Part shown: positions 5,997 through 7,575 of the stretch, in pieces
Layout: the number at the start of each line of letters is the position of its first letter
Numbering within the stretch: the first letter of the stretch is position 1
Assembly: GCA_910587635.1 (NCBI GenBank)
Contig: CAJUNB010000026.1
Location: 1 to 7,575 of the forward strand
DNA length: 7,575 nucleotides
Direction: 5' to 3'
Origin: an uncultured Lachnospiraceae bacterium
Lineage (GTDB): Bacteria; Bacillota; Clostridia; Lachnospirales; Lachnospiraceae
The notes under the pieces: generated by a model
Database searches by the model: none
What the model saw: the letters and a program-made list of their open reading frames with translations, nothing else
Told to the model about the DNA's origin: nothing
Translations under genes and position numbers: made by a program

Positions 5997-6024
5997 GCGG
6001 GATGCGGAAAGCATCCCGCTTTTT
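5997..6024 (+). terminator. Intrinsic terminator after the small membrane protein gene
   Basis: GCGGGATGC (5997-6005) and GCATCCCGC (6011-6019) form a 9-bp GC-rich stem with loop GGAAA, followed by TTTTT (6020-6024). It starts about 20 bases after the stop codon. Upstream, AAAAGCGG (5980-5987) can pair with CCGCTTTT (6016-6023), which would compete with the terminator stem. Confidence 0.9.
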
Positions 6025-6072
6025 ATGTACACGGGCGCGTAAGGAAATTAGCAGCGAAAAAAGGAGCAGTAT

Positions 6073-7554
6073 ATGAAAAAAGGTGAGATCAGAGAGGGGA
6101 GCGTAACGCATGTAAAGTTTCCCAATAAAGCGGTAGTACAGTGTGAAGATAAAGAGGTTTGTATCGTAAAGAATGGGCTGCCCGGACAGAAGCTTTCTTT
6201 TGTAGTAAATAAAACACAGAGAGGCAGAGCCCAGGGACGTCTTCTGGAGGTACTGGAGAGGGCAGACTATGAGATGGAAAGCGACTGCCCGCATTTCGGC
6301 CAGTGCGGGGGATGCAGTTATCGGACACTTCCCTATGAAGAACAACTTGCACTGAAGGAAAAACAGGTGAGAGAGCTGCTGTGCCCGGTACTGGAAAGAC
6401 AGGAGAGAAATTGTATCTGGGAACCGATTCATCCGAATCCACAGGTAAATGCTTATCGCAATAAAATGGAATTTTCCTTTGGGGATGGAGTAAAGGATGG
6501 GCCGCTGGAACTGGGCATGCATAAAAAAGGCAGCTTTTATGATATTGTGACAGTTTCTGATTGCCGGATTGTAGATGAAGATTACAGGAAAATACTGGAG
6601 AGTACACTGCAATATTTTCGGGACAGGAATGTTACATTTTATCACAGGCTGAAGCATACCGGATATTTGAGGCATTTACTTGTGAGAAAAGCGAGTAAAA
6701 CAGGAGAAATTCTCGTTGCGCTTGTCACAACCACACAGGAGAAGCATGATCTGGCGGATTGGAAAGAGAGTCTTCTGGCTTTGGAACTGCAAGGGAAGAT
6801 TTCAGGTATTTTACATACAAAAAATGATACTGTTGCAGACGCGATAAAAAATGACGAAACGGTTATCTTATATGGTCAGGATTATTTTTATGAAGAACTG
6901 CTCGGTCTCAAATTTAAAATTTCCCAGTTTTCCTTTTTCCAGACAAACAGCAGAGGCGCAGAGGTGCTGTATGAAACGGCGAGGAATTATGTGGGGGAGG
7001 TAGGAACGGATGAAAATGGAAGGCCGGATAAAGTGATATTCGATCTGTACAGCGGTACCGGTACGATTGCACAGCTTCTGGCACCTGTGTCAGAAAAGGT
7101 AATCGGTGTGGAAATCGTGGAAGAGGCTGTTCTGGCGGCCAGAAAGAATGCAGAGCTGAACGGGCTGCATAACTGTGAGTTTATCGCAGGGGATGTGTTG
7201 AAGGTCATCGATGCGATTGAGGAAAAACCGGATATTATTGTATTGGATCCTCCCAGAGATGGCATCCATCCAAAGGCATTAGAAAAGATTATCCGATATG
7301 ACGTGGAACGAATCGTATATATCTCCTGTAAGCCTACGAGCCTGGCCAGAGACCTGGAAGTATTCATTGCTAGAGGATATCAGGTGGAGAGAGTGACAAT
7401 GGTGGACATGTTCTCCGGGACGGTGCATGTGGAGACTGTGTGTCTCTTGAGCAACCGAAAATTAAAACCTGATACTTATATAAAATTGAGTCTGGATATG
7501 GAAGATTATTACAGAATCAAAGATGCAGAGAAGGAAAAGAACAAGACATCATAA
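6073..7554 (+). CDS. rlmD: 23S rRNA (uracil-C5)-methyltransferase, RlmD/RlmCD (RumA) type
   Basis: The product is 493 residues. It transfers a methyl group from S-adenosylmethionine to C5 of uridine in 23S rRNA: U1939 for RlmD, and both U747 and U1939 for the RlmCD enzymes of Gram-positive bacteria. The target cannot be told from sequence alone. Residues 1-60 form a TRAM RNA-binding domain. Cys72, Cys78 and Cys81 (CPHFGQCGGC) plus Cys164 (SDC) are the expected [4Fe-4S] ligands. FDLYSGTGT (323-331) is the SAM-binding loop, DPPRDG (392-397) is motif IV, SCKP has the nucleophile Cys419, and HVETV contains the catalytic-base Glu454. AAGGAG lies six bases before ATG 6073. The protein is about 30 residues longer than usual: a charged tail follows LLSNR (458-462). 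I see no clear promoter between the terminator at 5997-6024 and this gene. Confidence 0.95.
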   Translation: MKKGEIREGSVTHVKFPNKAVVQCEDKEVCIVKNGLPGQKLSFVVNKTQRGRAQGRLLEVLERADYEMESDCPHFGQCGGCSYRTLPYEEQLALKEKQVRELLCPVLERQERNCIWEPIHPNPQVNAYRNKMEFSFGDGVKDGPLELGMHKKGSFYDIVTVSDCRIVDEDYRKILESTLQYFRDRNVTFYHRLKHTGYLRHLLVRKASKTGEILVALVTTTQEKHDLADWKESLLALELQGKISGILHTKNDTVADAIKNDETVILYGQDYFYEELLGLKFKISQFSFFQTNSRGAEVLYETARNYVGEVGTDENGRPDKVIFDLYSGTGTIAQLLAPVSEKVIGVEIVEEAVLAARKNAELNGLHNCEFIAGDVLKVIDAIEEKPDIIVLDPPRDGIHPKALEKIIRYDVERIVYISCKPTSLARDLEVFIARGYQVERVTMVDMFSGTVHVETVCLLSNRKLKPDTYIKLSLDMEDYYRIKDAEKEKNKTS

Positions 7555-7575
7555 CATCCTACCCGTAGTGATAAA

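Noticed and set aside
5749..6675. Long open frame of 308 codons on the - strand
   Set aside because: It spans parts of two well-supported + strand genes and the terminator between them, includes a low-complexity mirror of the acidic repeats, and resembles no family.

Overview
The window looks like chromosomal DNA of an anaerobic, low- to mid-GC Firmicute of class Clostridia, most probably a Lachnospiraceae relative. I base this on the style of the proteins (the PcrA N-terminus beginning MSIYDTLN, a TcdE-type holin, a GH25 endolysin, a large RumA-type methyltransferase), the strong AGGAGG-like ribosome binding sites and the AT-rich promoters with extended -10 boxes. The genus is not determined.

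Left part (1 to about 2390): the lysis end of a prophage or phage-like element, all on the + strand. A strong hairpin terminator (89-115) closes whatever lies upstream. It is followed by an unusual run of four closely spaced hairpins (120-271), then a small unrecognised phage-type protein with a coiled-coil tail (317-682), another intercistronic hairpin (687-712), a three-helix holin (760-1230) and a GH25 lysozyme endolysin with a C-terminal peptidoglycan-binding domain (1217-2224). Holin and endolysin overlap by 14 bases. The holin opens the membrane and the lysozyme then reaches and cuts peptidoglycan, ending the lytic cycle.

Junction (about 2225 to 2400): on the - strand lies the 5' part of a gene for an ABC-transporter substrate-binding lipoprotein of the NitT/TauT/THI5-like group (2364-2975). 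It keeps its promoter, ribosome binding site and lipobox, but loses family similarity after about 195 residues, where an imperfect inverted repeat (2372-2393) sits. The simplest reading is that the phage element integrated into, and disrupted, this gene, with the junction near 2388-2400.

Right part (about 2976 to 7575): ordinary chromosomal genes on the + strand. Promoters placed back to back (3010-3043) serve the broken transporter gene and pcrA. A long, apparently structured leader (3059-3168) precedes the DNA helicase gene pcrA (3196-5547). An extended -10 promoter then drives a small single-pass membrane protein with an acidic DDFE-repeat tail (5671-5976), followed by a strong terminator (5997-6024). 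Last is an RlmD/RlmCD-type 23S rRNA uracil-C5 methyltransferase with an iron-sulfur cluster motif (6073-7554). Its C-terminal tail is longer than usual and begins right after a sequence known in other Firmicutes as an integration hot spot.

No tRNA, rRNA, CRISPR array, integrase or transposase gene is visible. The most interesting items are the hairpin cluster upstream of the lysis genes, the structured pcrA leader with competing pairings, and the inferred attachment junction in the transporter gene.
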